This document shows positions 44,276-54,221 of a DNA stretch of 64,000 bases, piece by piece. This DNA is from [Phialemoniopsis] sp. UDSM-2020 (lineage: Eukaryota > Ascomycota > Sordariomycetes > Thyridiales > Thyridiaceae), in NCBI GenBank assembly GCA_018873225.1, contig JAEILZ010000008.1:186001-250000 (forward strand), in the 5' to 3' direction. A program made the position numbers and the translations under genes. Each line of letters opens with the position of its first letter. Position 1 is the stretch's first letter. Under the pieces are notes generated by a model, which was given only the letters and a program-made list of their open reading frames with translations, did no database searches and was not told the DNA's origin.

Positions 44276-44518
44276 TGCACGATTCTGTAGTTCATGCTAT
44301 TAATCCCATTTCACGGAACAGTTTCTCGTCCCAGTGCGCGTCATGAGCGACACGAACAAATAAAAATCTTCGCAGTAGTTCCTCCATAACCATAGCACAA
44401 ATAACGTCCAGTGCTTGTAATACCGACATCATCCCAGTAGCCTTCTTCCAGTAATCGTCTCCCAATTCCCTTCCTCCACGATACACCACACCGTTGAATC
44501 CATCTCAGCTTCAACCAA

Positions 44519-46750
44519 TCAAAACTCTGCCATCAAGATCCTGCAAGCATCAAGGCCAGGCAGCACGCCAGACGCCGCCGGAGCAAGCTCGCACAGCTCG
44601 CGCAGGCGTCGGCCAAACTTGAGAGGCTCGCCATCGCGCACATCGATCTGCGTGAACCTGAGCTCGATCTGCTCCCCGATACGCATGGTGGACAGCAGGC
44701 GGTACAGCGCCGCGACCCAGTGGACATCGACGACCGGGGCGGCCAGCAGCAGCGCGCGCGTCTCGGCGTGGCTCTGCATGGCATCCATGATCCACAGCAG
44801 CGCGACGCACGCGTTGCTGCGCGTGCCGTACGACGTCTTGTGCGGCGGGCAGGCCGCGCGGTAGATTCGCTTGAAGGCCGCGGCAGCGGCGCGGTGGACG
44901 TCGCCCCACGGGTCGGCGGACGAGGTGCCGGTGCCCTGGGCGGGCGGGTCGACAATGGCTCGGAGCATGTGGCGCAGGTGCTCTGTCTCGTGATGGAAGT
45001 CGCGTGCGATGTGCAGCTCGGGGGACTTCGCGGCCTCGTAGTCCCAGGGGGGCGGGGGCGCGTTGAGGTCCGCGATGATGGCGTCGGTGTAGGCGAAGGG
45101 GCTGATGCCGACCATCTGGCCGTGGTCCACTGGACGTATAACCAGGTTCACGCCTTCGGGTATCTCATGGGAGCGCTTCACAGTCGGGGGAGGAATAGCG
45201 ACATTGGCAGCTGCCTGCTGGTAGTTGTTGTGTCCCTCGTGGAGTCGGGGAACGAGGACGCCCGGGCCGTCGGGGACGGGCATGTAGCGAGGGCCGGGCT
45301 CGTTGGGCCGGCCAGAGCCTGGGACGTGGTCGTTGAGCAGGGCCGGGTCAATGTTCTGGAAATCCATGACCTCGACAGGGCCATTGGCTGTAGTGCCTTG
45401 GGCAGCTGAGGCGCCAGAATCATCCGGAGTCATGAAAGCGACAGGGGCAACACCACGCGGAGTTGGACCAGCGACTCGAGTGGCAGCGAGCGGTGTGGGT
45501 GGAGCGACCGGAGTAGCAGGTGCAGCAGCGAAGAACTTGGCAGCGCGTTGAGTGACAGCTTTAGAGCCCGAGGAGAAGGCCTTCTCATGGGGGCGCTTCT
45601 TGGAGTATGTGACAAGAGTGACGTTGTCGTACAACGGGTTGCGCTGATGCGGAGACGGAGGCGGAGGGTATTGGTACTCGTAGTCTTCGTCTCCGGGGGC
45701 GGGTAAGAGGACAGTAGTGTCAGATTGACAATCGTCAACCTGCATCAGGTCGGTTCCCTCCATCTGAACCTCGCTGCCCGATGGGGGCGCTTCAGCTGGA
45801 ACTGGGGCCGATGGAGGCGCAGAAGCCTGGGACATGGGGCCTTCGTGGCCACTGGCGTGGATAGCGAGGGCGGGCTTCGGCTTGGGCGTCTCATTCTTTC
45901 TAGCCTCGTTCTCATCCAGAATTCGGGAGAGCTCGTGCGTCATAGGCAGGGCTAGACCCGCGTAGAGCTTGACGACAACGGTGCCCAGACCACTGAAGAT
46001 GCCGAGCTCTTGGCACTTTCGGAGCAGTTGAATCATCTCGACCTCCTAGGTCGTCGTTGAATGATCACGCTTTACGAGTTTCTGGCGCAGGGCCGCGATG
46101 CGCTCAGTCTCATCCATGCCCTTGACGATGAGCTCCATGGCCTCTTCAACGTGCCGGTTCTCGTGCTTGTTGAGAAATTCGCGGCCGTATCGGTTGGTGA
46201 AAGTGACGGTCTCGGTCATGAACTTGACCACCAGTATGAGGGCCAGCAGAGCACCCTTCTTTGTGTCCAAAGTTGAGGCGGAGGTCGCGTGGGCGGCGAT
46301 GACCTCGATTGACAAGCGGCAATTGTGCATAACCAGCTCAATCAGCGGAGCAGTGCCCCTAGCTTCACGCTCTTGCAGTTCCTTGGGCATGGGGTATACC
46401 ATGGGCAAGGGCCTGCAGGTGGCGGAGCCATACTCCTTGATCTTGCCGATGAGTGGACGAAAGTCGAACGCAATGCGGTGGGTCACGCCGACGCCTTCAT
46501 TGAACCATTGGTTCAGTGACTTCATGACCTTGCCGTCCTTAACAGCGGTATCGTAGAGTAACTGCATCGCGTCCTTATGAGCGAGATCGGGGCTGTGCGT
46601 GATGCTATTGCTGTGCAGGAGGAATGAGATATCGTCGTACTTCACCAGGCGCGAGACAATAGCCTCGGGTGAGGCGATTTCCGCCGGCTCGTACTTCGAG
46701 ACATTGACAACCTCGAGGGCCGAGGGCAGTGGAGCCGCGAGGACTGACAT
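44519..46750 (-). CDS. uncharacterised protein; one frame interrupted by an in-frame TAG
   Basis: From the ATG at 46750 the frame runs 234 codons to TAG at 46048-46046. After nine bases (GAG GTC GAG) an ATG continues in the same frame for 505 codons to 44519. Two fungal genes 9 nt apart in one frame are unlikely, so this is probably one gene of about 740 codons. A 60-nt phase-0 intron (46075-46016, donor GTAAAG, acceptor CGAAAG) would remove the stop but has a poor acceptor. The N-terminal part is helical, the middle is Pro/Ala/Ser/Thr-rich and low in complexity, and the C-terminal about 200 residues are globular and GC-rich ('FKRIYRAACPPHKTSYGTRSNACVALLWIMDAM'). No family is recognised. Confidence 0.65.
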
Positions 46751-47841
46751 GTTTCCGGTATCGTGTGTTGGTGCGGTGCAAGTCCGTTGTGCTTCGATGT
46801 TATCTCAATGGAGACAAGGTCTTTGTTGCAAGGGGGAGAGGCAAGTTTGACCGAGGGACCTGACGGCCTGCAAATGCGAATGGATGAAATGGTTTGAAGG
46901 TGAGGTGGGTTTGGAGATGTCGACCAGGTTTGTTTTGATCAAAATTGAGATGCAAGTCACCTCGCCGTCAGTCTCCGCAAAAAGACTCAGGGTGAGATGG
47001 TTCTGACAACAGGTGCTGTCGTAAATGTGGCTCAAAAAGTGGGAAGTAGAAGAATGAGCCCCTGGCACCAAAGCCTGTGCTCTGCTTTCACAGCCAATTG
47101 ACACCATATGAGTTGCCATGAAAGAGATCCGCTTTTCTGTCACAACCAGACCAGGCCTGACCAGACCAGGCTATTCTCGTCTCAACACAACATGTGAGCA
47201 CACCCAAACATACCCAACACGATCTTCCGGATGCACACTACTGCACAAATTATTGCAAAAGATGTTAAATCTGCCAACCTGTATTCCAAAGCAGTTTTAG
47301 GCCTTATCCCTACCACTTCACTTACCACAAAGCCTACCACAAAGACCACCCAGCACCCATACAGTTGAGTTGTCAGCTCCAAGGCGGGATTCCGAATCAG
47401 GTAATGAATCCCGCCGGAATTCCCCTTGCCTTAGCTTCAGCCTTGTCAGATGGATTCTTACTGCCGTCCTTAGTGAACTGTTACCCTTTGATTCGTCAAT
47501 CCTCCCATTATGCGCGCCCGTTGTGGGGAGATCAAGTGTTCCGAAGACCGAGGCCACCACAATTGATTGACTGACAAAGCGTTAAGCGAGAATCGGCAGC
47601 TTACAAATGAAGTCGTGATCCGGCACTATTTCAACATCACGGTACGCAGCAAAACTGCACTTTTCCCAAACCCCGCAGTGGCAATGCTGAAGAGTTAAAA
47701 AGGGCTGACGAGTTCGCATCATTCGTTGAACTCGAGGTGTAGTTCATTTAACTTGACATTCTTCCACGTCTGAATTGGACCCCAAGCATCTCGACCGTTA
47801 AGAAGTGGGCGACACAGAGACTGATATAGACTGACATCACG
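46751..47841. other. divergent intergenic region
   Basis: About 1.1 kb separating the uncharacterised gene and the SDR gene. No supported coding frame; a small direct repeat CAGACCAGGC(CT) occurs near 47148-47170. Confidence 0.5.
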
Positions 47842-48819
47842 ATGGTCTCCCTACGTATAGTCCAGCAGTCCAACGCCCGCCTGGCCTCCCTGCCCGAGGG
47901 TCTCGTCGCCCTGTTCATCGGCGCCACGTCGGGCATCGGCCAGAGCACCCTGCAGCACCTCGCTCAGAACGCCGCCTCGCCGCGCATTTACACCGTCGCC
48001 AGACCCCAGAGCGCCGACGCCCACGAGACGTTCCTCTCGGGCCTCCGGCAAGCAAATCCGAATGCGTCCCTGAGTCTCATCAAAGCCGACACCTCCCTCA
48101 TAGCAGAGGTAGACAAGGCCGTCGCTGCAGTCAAGCAGAACGAGACGAAGCTCGACATCCTCTTTCTATCCGCAGGTTTTATGCCCTTCGAGGGCCGGCA
48201 GGACACAGCGGAAGGCCTCGACGCATCCACCTCGACACGGTATTACTCTCGCCTGCGTGCCGTAGAACAGCTCCTGCCGCTTCTCAACGCTGCACCCAGC
48301 CCACGCATCGTCTCTGTCCTGGCCGCAGGTATGGAGGCGCCACTCAATGAGGAGGTTCTGGACCTGCGCGCGCCGGGCAGCTGGTCCGTCTGGGGCGCGT
48401 CTCAGGCAGCCGCTACCATGGGCACACTGTCCCTCGAGAAGCTGGCGCGCGAGAACCCGCGCCTCAACGCAGTGCACTGGTTCCCGGGCCCCGTGGAGAC
48501 GCCCGGGCTCGCGAGGGGCAGGAAATATGGCATGGGCGGCGAGGGCGCGATGAGCCAGGATGAGTCTGGCGCGAGGGGTTTGTTTCTGGCGACGAGCGAT
48601 CGGTACGCCGCGCCGGAGGGAGGAAGCCTCATTTCCGTGCCGGAGGGTCTTGGCATTGCGGCGCGGTCGGGCGGTGGGATCTTTTTGGTTAATCCGGTAG
48701 GCGAGAGCGTCGACAATGAGAAAGTCCTGGCTGGGATGAGGGAGCGCAAGCTGGATGACAAGGTGTGGAGCTTTACACAGGACATCTTTGCGTCTTGTGT
48801 TGCTGCTGCCGAGAAGTAA
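47842..48819 (+). CDS. short-chain dehydrogenase/reductase, atypical active site
   Basis: Single exon, 325 aa. The Rossmann cofactor motif GATSGIG is at residues 27-33, and 'DILFLSAG' replaces the usual NNAG. At the catalytic position the canonical YxxxK is not present: the region reads 'GSWSVWGASQAAATMGTL'. This matches a fungal SDR branch often seen near secondary-metabolism genes, in which the classical Tyr/Lys pair is lost or shifted. Length is normal. It may bind NAD(P) and act on a small ketone or alcohol, or be non-enzymatic. It lies upstream of the iron/siderophore group on the same strand as the FAD oxidoreductase, but no iron-type GATA motif was noticed immediately before it. Confidence 0.85.
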   Translation: MVSLRIVQQSNARLASLPEGLVALFIGATSGIGQSTLQHLAQNAASPRIYTVARPQSADAHETFLSGLRQANPNASLSLIKADTSLIAEVDKAVAAVKQNETKLDILFLSAGFMPFEGRQDTAEGLDASTSTRYYSRLRAVEQLLPLLNAAPSPRIVSVLAAGMEAPLNEEVLDLRAPGSWSVWGASQAAATMGTLSLEKLARENPRLNAVHWFPGPVETPGLARGRKYGMGGEGAMSQDESGARGLFLATSDRYAAPEGGSLISVPEGLGIAARSGGGIFLVNPVGESVDNEKVLAGMRERKLDDKVWSFTQDIFASCVAAAEK

Positions 48820-49334
48820 CTCCCCGAGATGACGGTCTAGAGCGGCGGAAGGCTTGCATGATGATGCTTGTCCTGGATGTAGGCTTTGCTGTATTGGGCA
48901 ATTGAGTACGAACTGCTGTAGCTAGCTTCCTAATGAAGACGGTGAACCCTTTAAACATGTCCACTTCGGGGGAGACGATGTGGAAAGCCAAGACTGTCAC
49001 GGAGGTGTCACGGAGGTGAGCGTGGCCGGCAGGTGTCTCAATTGCTGACCTAATCGGACGCGACGGAGCTCCGAGTCCACCATTTTTCATGGGCATTCAG
49101 TGTTCCACAGGGCATCTACCCCAGAATGTGAGTGGCAGCTCCGCCCTGTAATGAGTTCTTTGGGTGTCTGAAGGGGAAAATGTCCGACAGCAAAACCGAT
49201 TTCGCCGAGCGATGTCGGCTTAGCGGGCCTTGGCCAACCCACCTGTGCCGGGGCCAAGACGCGTACTGAAAATGTCATTGGGGCCCTGTAGTGGGACCCT
49301 GGCACACACTTTTGTGCTGTTTTACAGGGTTCGG

Positions 49335-49343
49335 ATCTGATAA
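49335..49343 (+). promoter_or_regulatory. SreA/Fep1-type GATA motif (ATCWGATAA)
   Basis: ATCTGATAA, an exact match to the published consensus for fungal iron-repressing GATA factors, 332 nt upstream of the FAD oxidoreductase ATG at 49667. Confidence 0.55.
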
Positions 49344-49562
49344 GATTTGATTCTGGCGGATCATCGGTCAGGAGAGTCGGGTACATGGAGGATACTTGAT
49401 CCAAAGGAAGTGCCATAAACTCCTATCACCGCGGGAAATGGTCATGGAACGCGTCTCCTGGTTCTTCGTTTTCGGAGTACTGTCAGCTCACTAATCAGTA
49501 CTCAGTCTATTCAAATGCCAACATCCTGCCCGTCCAAGTCTGCCCATTCTGATCATCTCGGC

Positions 49563-49571
49563 ATCAGATAA
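49563..49571 (+). promoter_or_regulatory. SreA/Fep1-type GATA motif (ATCWGATAA)
   Basis: ATCAGATAA, an exact consensus match, about 100 nt before the upstream ATG and about 400 nt before the downstream ATG of the FAD oxidoreductase. Confidence 0.6.
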
Positions 49572-49666
49572 AACCGTCCGTTAGTCCAGTGGAGCCGCCA
49601 TTCCCATCCCATCCGCATCGACCCCTGCCGCCCTACACCACCCTACCGAATCCAAGACCCAAGACC

Positions 49667-51458
49667 ATGCGGCCGGCAGCGGTGGTCCACGTTGCTCGTC
49701 TCGGAGCTGTCTCTCCATCCAGGCCATTGGCGCGCATTGGGACCCTGCCCGGTCGTCGTCATTGCGAGCTTCTTAAAAGACCCTTCTCGGCCGCCATTCG
49801 TACCCTTCGACCTCATCGCCAACAAATGTCCAGCTCTGCCCATCCTCCTCTTCCTCCCAATACCTCTTCACGAGCTCTTCGTGCAAACTCTGTCTTACAA
49901 ACTACCCGTCGGTGGCTTTCTTTCTCCCCTACGGCCAACACTACCTCCACATCAACGGACGCAACAAAGATGGGCTCCCTCGGCGAATCCGCGCCCTTCA
50001 GGGTCCTCGTCATCGGCGGCGCCTACTCGGGCCTGTCGGCCGCCCTGAGCATCGTCGACATGGCAGCCGGCAGACCGGCGCGCACCAGCGGCGAGCCCAT
50101 CAAGACCAAGAAGGCCATGCCCAACGGCGTCGAGGTCACCATCGTCGACGAGCGCGACGGCTACTGTAAGATTACCTGCCCCCGCCGATCTCCGTTGTCT
50201 TCCCTCCTACCCGTACTCTTCCTCAAGTCAGAAAGCTAACATCACCTCCCCCTGGATCGCAGACCACCTCATCGGCACCCCTCTCGCCCTCGCCGACAAA
50301 GACTACGCAGACAAGGCCTGGGTGCGCTACGCCGACGTCAAGGCCCTGCAGCGCCCCAACGTCCGCGTCCTCCAGGGCAGCGCGCAAAAGGTCGACCCAG
50401 CCACCAAGACGGCCCTCGTGCTCGAGTCCGGCGGCGACGCGCCCGTCGAGATCCGCTACGACTACCTCATCGCCGCGTCCGGGCTGCGGCGCGTCTGGCC
50501 CGTCGTCCCGCAGGCGCTCACGCGCAAGCAGTACCTCGTCGAGGCGTGCGACCACATCAAGAAGGTCAGCGAGGGCACGCACGGCGTCGTCGTCGTCGGC
50601 GGCGGCGCCGTGGGCATCGAGATGGCGACCGAGTTGAAGGTCGTGCACCCGCATCTCAAGGTCACGCTCGTGCACTCGCGCGATCGCCTGCTGTCGGCCG
50701 AGGACCTGCCTGACGAGATGAAGGTGCGCACGCTGGCGCTGGTCCAGGAGCAAGGTGTCGAGGTGCTGCTCGAGCGCAGGCTCGACTCGGCTGTCACGGT
50801 CAAGACGGAGGATGGCGGCGAGGCGGAGGAGATTACGTTTACGAATGGGGAGAAGCTGCTCACGAGTAATGTCATCATGGCTATTTCGCGCAGCGTGCCT
50901 ACGGGGAGCGGGTACCTGCCCAAGGAGGCGGTGGATGAGGAGGGGCTTGTCCGGGTCTCGGGGAGGTACGTAACATCACATCACATCACATCACCATCTT
51001 CCATCTGGGATGTCAGCTAATATTCGTTGCTCGCAGCATGAACTTCCCCGCCGAGGTCCCCAACTCGGACAGTCACTTTGCTTGCGGCGACATGGTCAGC
51101 TGGTCCGGCATCAAGCGCTGCGGCGGCGCCATGCACATGGGCTGGGCGGCCGCCAACAACGCCTACGAGGCTATGCTCAAGGAGGCCGACCCGTCGCACG
51201 AAAAGGACGTCGTCGTGCTTGAGCGGTGGCCGTCGATGATCGGCCTGGCGGTCGGCAAGACGGCCATCGCCAGCGGGCCCAACGGCACGCGCGACGGCGA
51301 CGAGACGGCCAAGGTCTTCTTTGAGGACGACCTTGGGTTTGGGAGTAAGTTCTCTTCAAGCCTGGTGCGGAAGATGTTTGATGCTAACGGGTGATGTAGT
51401 CTGCTGGAGGCATCTGGCCCTCTTTGGCGACAAGGAGATGACGCCGACTGCTGCTTGA
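49667..51458 (+). CDS. FAD/NAD(P)H oxidoreductase, AIF/AMID/FSP1-like (4 exons)
   Basis: Exons 49667-50165, 50263-50965, 51037-51344 and 51400-51458, all GT-AG and in phase, give 522 aa. If translation starts at the well-placed ATG at 49970 (MGSLGESAPFRV), the protein is 421 aa. The longer start would add an Arg/Ser-rich, acid-poor extension resembling a mitochondrial presequence. Two Rossmann motifs are clear: 'VLVIGGAYSGLSAAL' for FAD and 'VVVVGGGAVGIEMATEL' for NAD(P)H. No CxxxxC redox disulfide is present, which places it with AIF/AMID/NDH-2-type flavoproteins. Two iron-responsive GATA motifs lie upstream and two siderophore genes are adjacent, so a role in ferric-siderophore reduction or iron-limited redox metabolism is inferred. 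Confidence 0.88.
50973..50992. repeat. (ACATC)4 pentanucleotide repeat in intron
   Basis: Four perfect ACATC units immediately after the donor site of the second intron of the FAD oxidoreductase gene. Confidence 0.85.
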
Positions 51459-51696
51459 GAGTCTACTTGCAGCACATCACATTCGTTTTCGGGAACACGG
51501 TGGATTTCGACACATATACCAAGACATTTCGCAAGATCTGCGTAGACAACGTAGGCTTTAGTCATAGGCGTACCGGCTAACATAGAATCAATCTTATTTG
51601 GGTTATTTACACTGCTGAAGCGAACAAATGGACGCATGTACACCAGATGTGATGACGCTACATGTGCATGACATTTCTCTTCCTCTCGTCCGTCCC

Positions 51697-53072
51697 TCAC
51701 AGCTTCGGCACCAGCCCAACGCCCGTCCCGCCGACGACCTTGTCGTTCTCGGCCAGCGGGCACAGCTGGAAGAACCGCTCGCGGCTGCAGCGCATGAACC
51801 CGCTGCGCTTGTGCGGCAGGTCGACAAACTTGTCGACGCCAAAGCCATGAATAAAATCGTACGTCAGCACCGACGTGTTGGTGTACTTTGGCTCGCCGAC
51901 GATGGCGCCCGTGCGCGGGTCGTCGAGGAACAGGTAGTGCATCTGGCTGGACCACCACGCCGAGACGCGGTGCGGGCCGCGGAAGCGCACGTCTCCGACG
52001 AGCGAGTGGCGGCCGCGGTCAAAGTCGTGCGCGGCGTAGTAGGCGCCCAGGCGGTCCTCCTGCGTATGTGTGTCAGCTCGTGTCCTTCCCAGGCGTATAT
52101 GGGCTAACTCACCTTGCCCCAGTACATCTCAAAGTACGCAAAGTACACATCGTCAAACCTCGCGAGGACAGTAAATTGGTGCGGGTCCTCGTGCGCGCGG
52201 CGCAGGTACTCGCGGTGCTGCTCGAGCGTCCCCGTCTCGTTCCACCCCTGCGACACGCGCGGGTCGTTCTGCCACGCGTGGAAGTAGCCCAGGTGCTCCG
52301 GGTTCTCGTAGTCGAGCGCCACCATGCTGAAGTTCTCCTTGAGGTGCGGCACGTACCGGCTGTAGATGACGGCGCCGGGCCGGGGCTTCGCCGCGCGGCG
52401 CGGGTGCCAGCACAGCGCGGTGCCGGGCTCGTCGGTCATGGTGTAGTCGAGAGTCAGGGAAGGGTACTGCGACAGAGCGCCGTTGCCGTTGTCGAGAGGG
52501 TTGGCGTCGGGCGTCCAGACGGGTCGCGGGCCGAAGGGGGAGCCGGCGCCCTGCCAGAAGGTGCTGCGGAGGACAACGAGCTCGTCCTTTTGGCTGGGGA
52601 AGACCTTGCTCGAGGGGCCCTTGGGCTCGGGGTGCGCGATGGCGACGCCGACGGACTTGAGCTGCTCGCCCAGCTTGGCGGAGGAGTTGCCCTCCAGGCG
52701 TAGGCGGATGAACTCCTCCGCTGGCCGGACGGTGACGATGATGTAGACGACGAGCCAGAGCTGCGCGAGGGTCGGTATTGCTGCGCCGTCGCGCCATGAG
52801 ACGGTGACGGCAGGGGATCGGCGGGTGCGGGCCCAGGATGTGTTGTTGGAATCTACAGGGCGGTCGCTGGACTTGACGTCCTCGGGCTCGGAGATGTAGA
52901 GATCGTCATTCTGGAGCTGGACGTGCGGCTTCTGCGCATCGCCGGCCTTCACCTGGTATGCAGGTTGCGAGGAGCCAGGTCTCGTAGTCCTTGTGATGAA
53001 GTAGGGCGTGAGGTAAGGGTGCGGCAAAACGATGATGGGATCGCTGCTGCTGTGATCTGCGAGACGGGCCAT
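51697..53072 (-). CDS. sidF-like: siderophore N5-hydroxyornithine acyltransferase (SidF/SidL-like)
   Basis: Exons 53072-52113 and 52059-51697, joined in phase, give 440 aa. The C-terminal half is the IucB/AlcB-type acyl-CoA N-acyltransferase domain: '[20 protein letters not shown]', '[15 protein letters not shown]', '[13 protein letters not shown]' and '[18 protein letters not shown]'. The enzyme would transfer an acyl group (anhydromevalonyl for SidF, acetyl for SidL) to hydroxyornithine in hydroxamate siderophore synthesis. The adjacent acyl-CoA ligase favours the SidF role. The protein ends in PKL, a PTS1-like tripeptide, matching the known peroxisomal site of fusarinine synthesis. Three ATCWGATAA motifs lie within 0.7 kb upstream, so iron repression is expected. 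Confidence 0.87.
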
Positions 53073-53576
53073 GATAGGCGGCTTTTCGTGGGCGGGAAGA
53101 GTGATCAATTGATTGACTAAATGTATCGAAGAGTAAGACAGAGATATCACGTCTTTTCAATCGCGCGTGGAAGTAGATCAGTTGGGGATATCGCAGATCA
53201 TGTCCAAAGGATCAAAAAGGTGTAGAGAACCCTGGAGATCACTGTTGCGGAGAGTGGACCAGTTCCGACAGCTTGGAGCAAGATCGTCTCTCAGCTGCTG
53301 CAAGACCATTGAGGGCGAGAACAGCCCAGAAGCCGAGGTCTTCCGTCCACTGCATCATTTCCCTGTCAGCTATCACCCAGAGCTGGACTTTTTGGTCATT
53401 TCACCTGATGCTGACCCCTCTCTTTGCATGGTAGACCCATGCCTCTGCGTCGACGCCGTCTCATCGCCATGCTGCTTTGAGCATGGCAGCGTTGCCTCGG
53501 TTGGCCGGCACCCCCCAGCATCGCAGCAAATCAGCGCTTAGGAACCGGGCCACAACCCACCGTACGCAAAGGACGG

Positions 53577-53585
53577 ATCTGATAA
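53577..53585 (+). promoter_or_regulatory. SreA/Fep1-type GATA motif (ATCWGATAA)
   Basis: ATCTGATAA, 505 nt upstream of the SidF-like ATG (minus-strand gene). Confidence 0.6.
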
Positions 53586-53610
53586 CTTTAGTTGGGCTGC
53601 TCCACTTCGG

Positions 53611-53619
53611 ATCAGATAA
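53611..53619 (+). promoter_or_regulatory. SreA/Fep1-type GATA motif (ATCWGATAA)
   Basis: ATCAGATAA, 25 bp from the preceding site and within an 18-bp repeat shared with the next site. Confidence 0.6.
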
Positions 53620-53764
53620 ATATTTTTCTGTGCGTCAGTCCGGCGTGGTGGTGGTGTGGGTGGGTGGGGTTGCTCTTCGCTTCGTGTCCTTGGCTGGGCC
53701 GGACCGTCTCATCTTTGGTTCGTTTTGGCCTGGAGCGAGCTCGGAGGGGGCACGAGGAAGACGG

Positions 53765-53773
53765 ATCAGATAA
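53765..53773 (+). promoter_or_regulatory. SreA/Fep1-type GATA motif (ATCWGATAA)
   Basis: ATCAGATAA, in the second copy of the 18-bp direct repeat, 693 nt upstream of the SidF-like start. Confidence 0.6.
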
Positions 53774-54221
53774 ATATTTATTGGGGACGCTCTGGTCCCG
53801 AGGGTGGGAAGATCCCTGCCTTTCGTGTGGAGCGATGGCGAAAGACTTGCCATAAACGCATAAATGCCGCTTCTTCTTAGGCTGCCCTTGGGAAATGACT
53901 GAGTGCGTTGCATGTACCGGTACGAACCGCGCCCTCCCTTGCTCTTAGTAGGTGGTATTTGGGTCTGTTTTGGCCTTCTTTGGCGAACGCTGGTTTCGGA
54001 AAGAAACGGCTCATTTTCCTTTGTGCACTGGCCCAACCCCAAGTGCCAGTCTCGAATCGCTTCATGCACACATCGCCACTTGGCCTGTCCTTCCGTGGAT
54101 CAAAGACTTCTACAAATCAGCTTTATTACCCTTGCTTTTGTCTACAATGGTCTAAATATTCCTATCTAAGTATAACGCTGCGTAATATGTCATGAAATCT
54201 CCCAAGTAAAATGTCGTAGTC

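Larger units (their letters stand above)
48820..49666. other. intergenic region with two iron-type GATA motifs
   Basis: 3' flank of the SDR gene and promoter of the FAD oxidoreductase. Holds ATCTGATAA (49335) and ATCAGATAA (49563). No coding frame is supported. Confidence 0.6.
53073..54221. other. intergenic/promoter region of the SidF-like gene
   Basis: About 1.1 kb with three iron-type GATA motifs. Two of them lie inside an 18-bp direct repeat CGGATCAGATAAATATTT starting at 53609 and 53763. No supported coding frame. Confidence 0.6.

Noticed and set aside
44720..45409. Long plus-strand frame over the uncharacterised minus-strand gene
   Set aside because: GC-rich shadow of the opposite-strand coding sequence; composition is Val/Gly/Arg/Ala-rich without motifs.
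51888..52703. 271-codon plus-strand frame opposite the SidF-like gene
   Set aside because: Antisense shadow; the minus strand carries the clear acyltransferase domain.
53635..54195. Overlapping frames on both strands between the siderophore genes
   Set aside because: Overlap in all frames, lack motifs, and the region carries the regulatory GATA repeats; considered non-coding.
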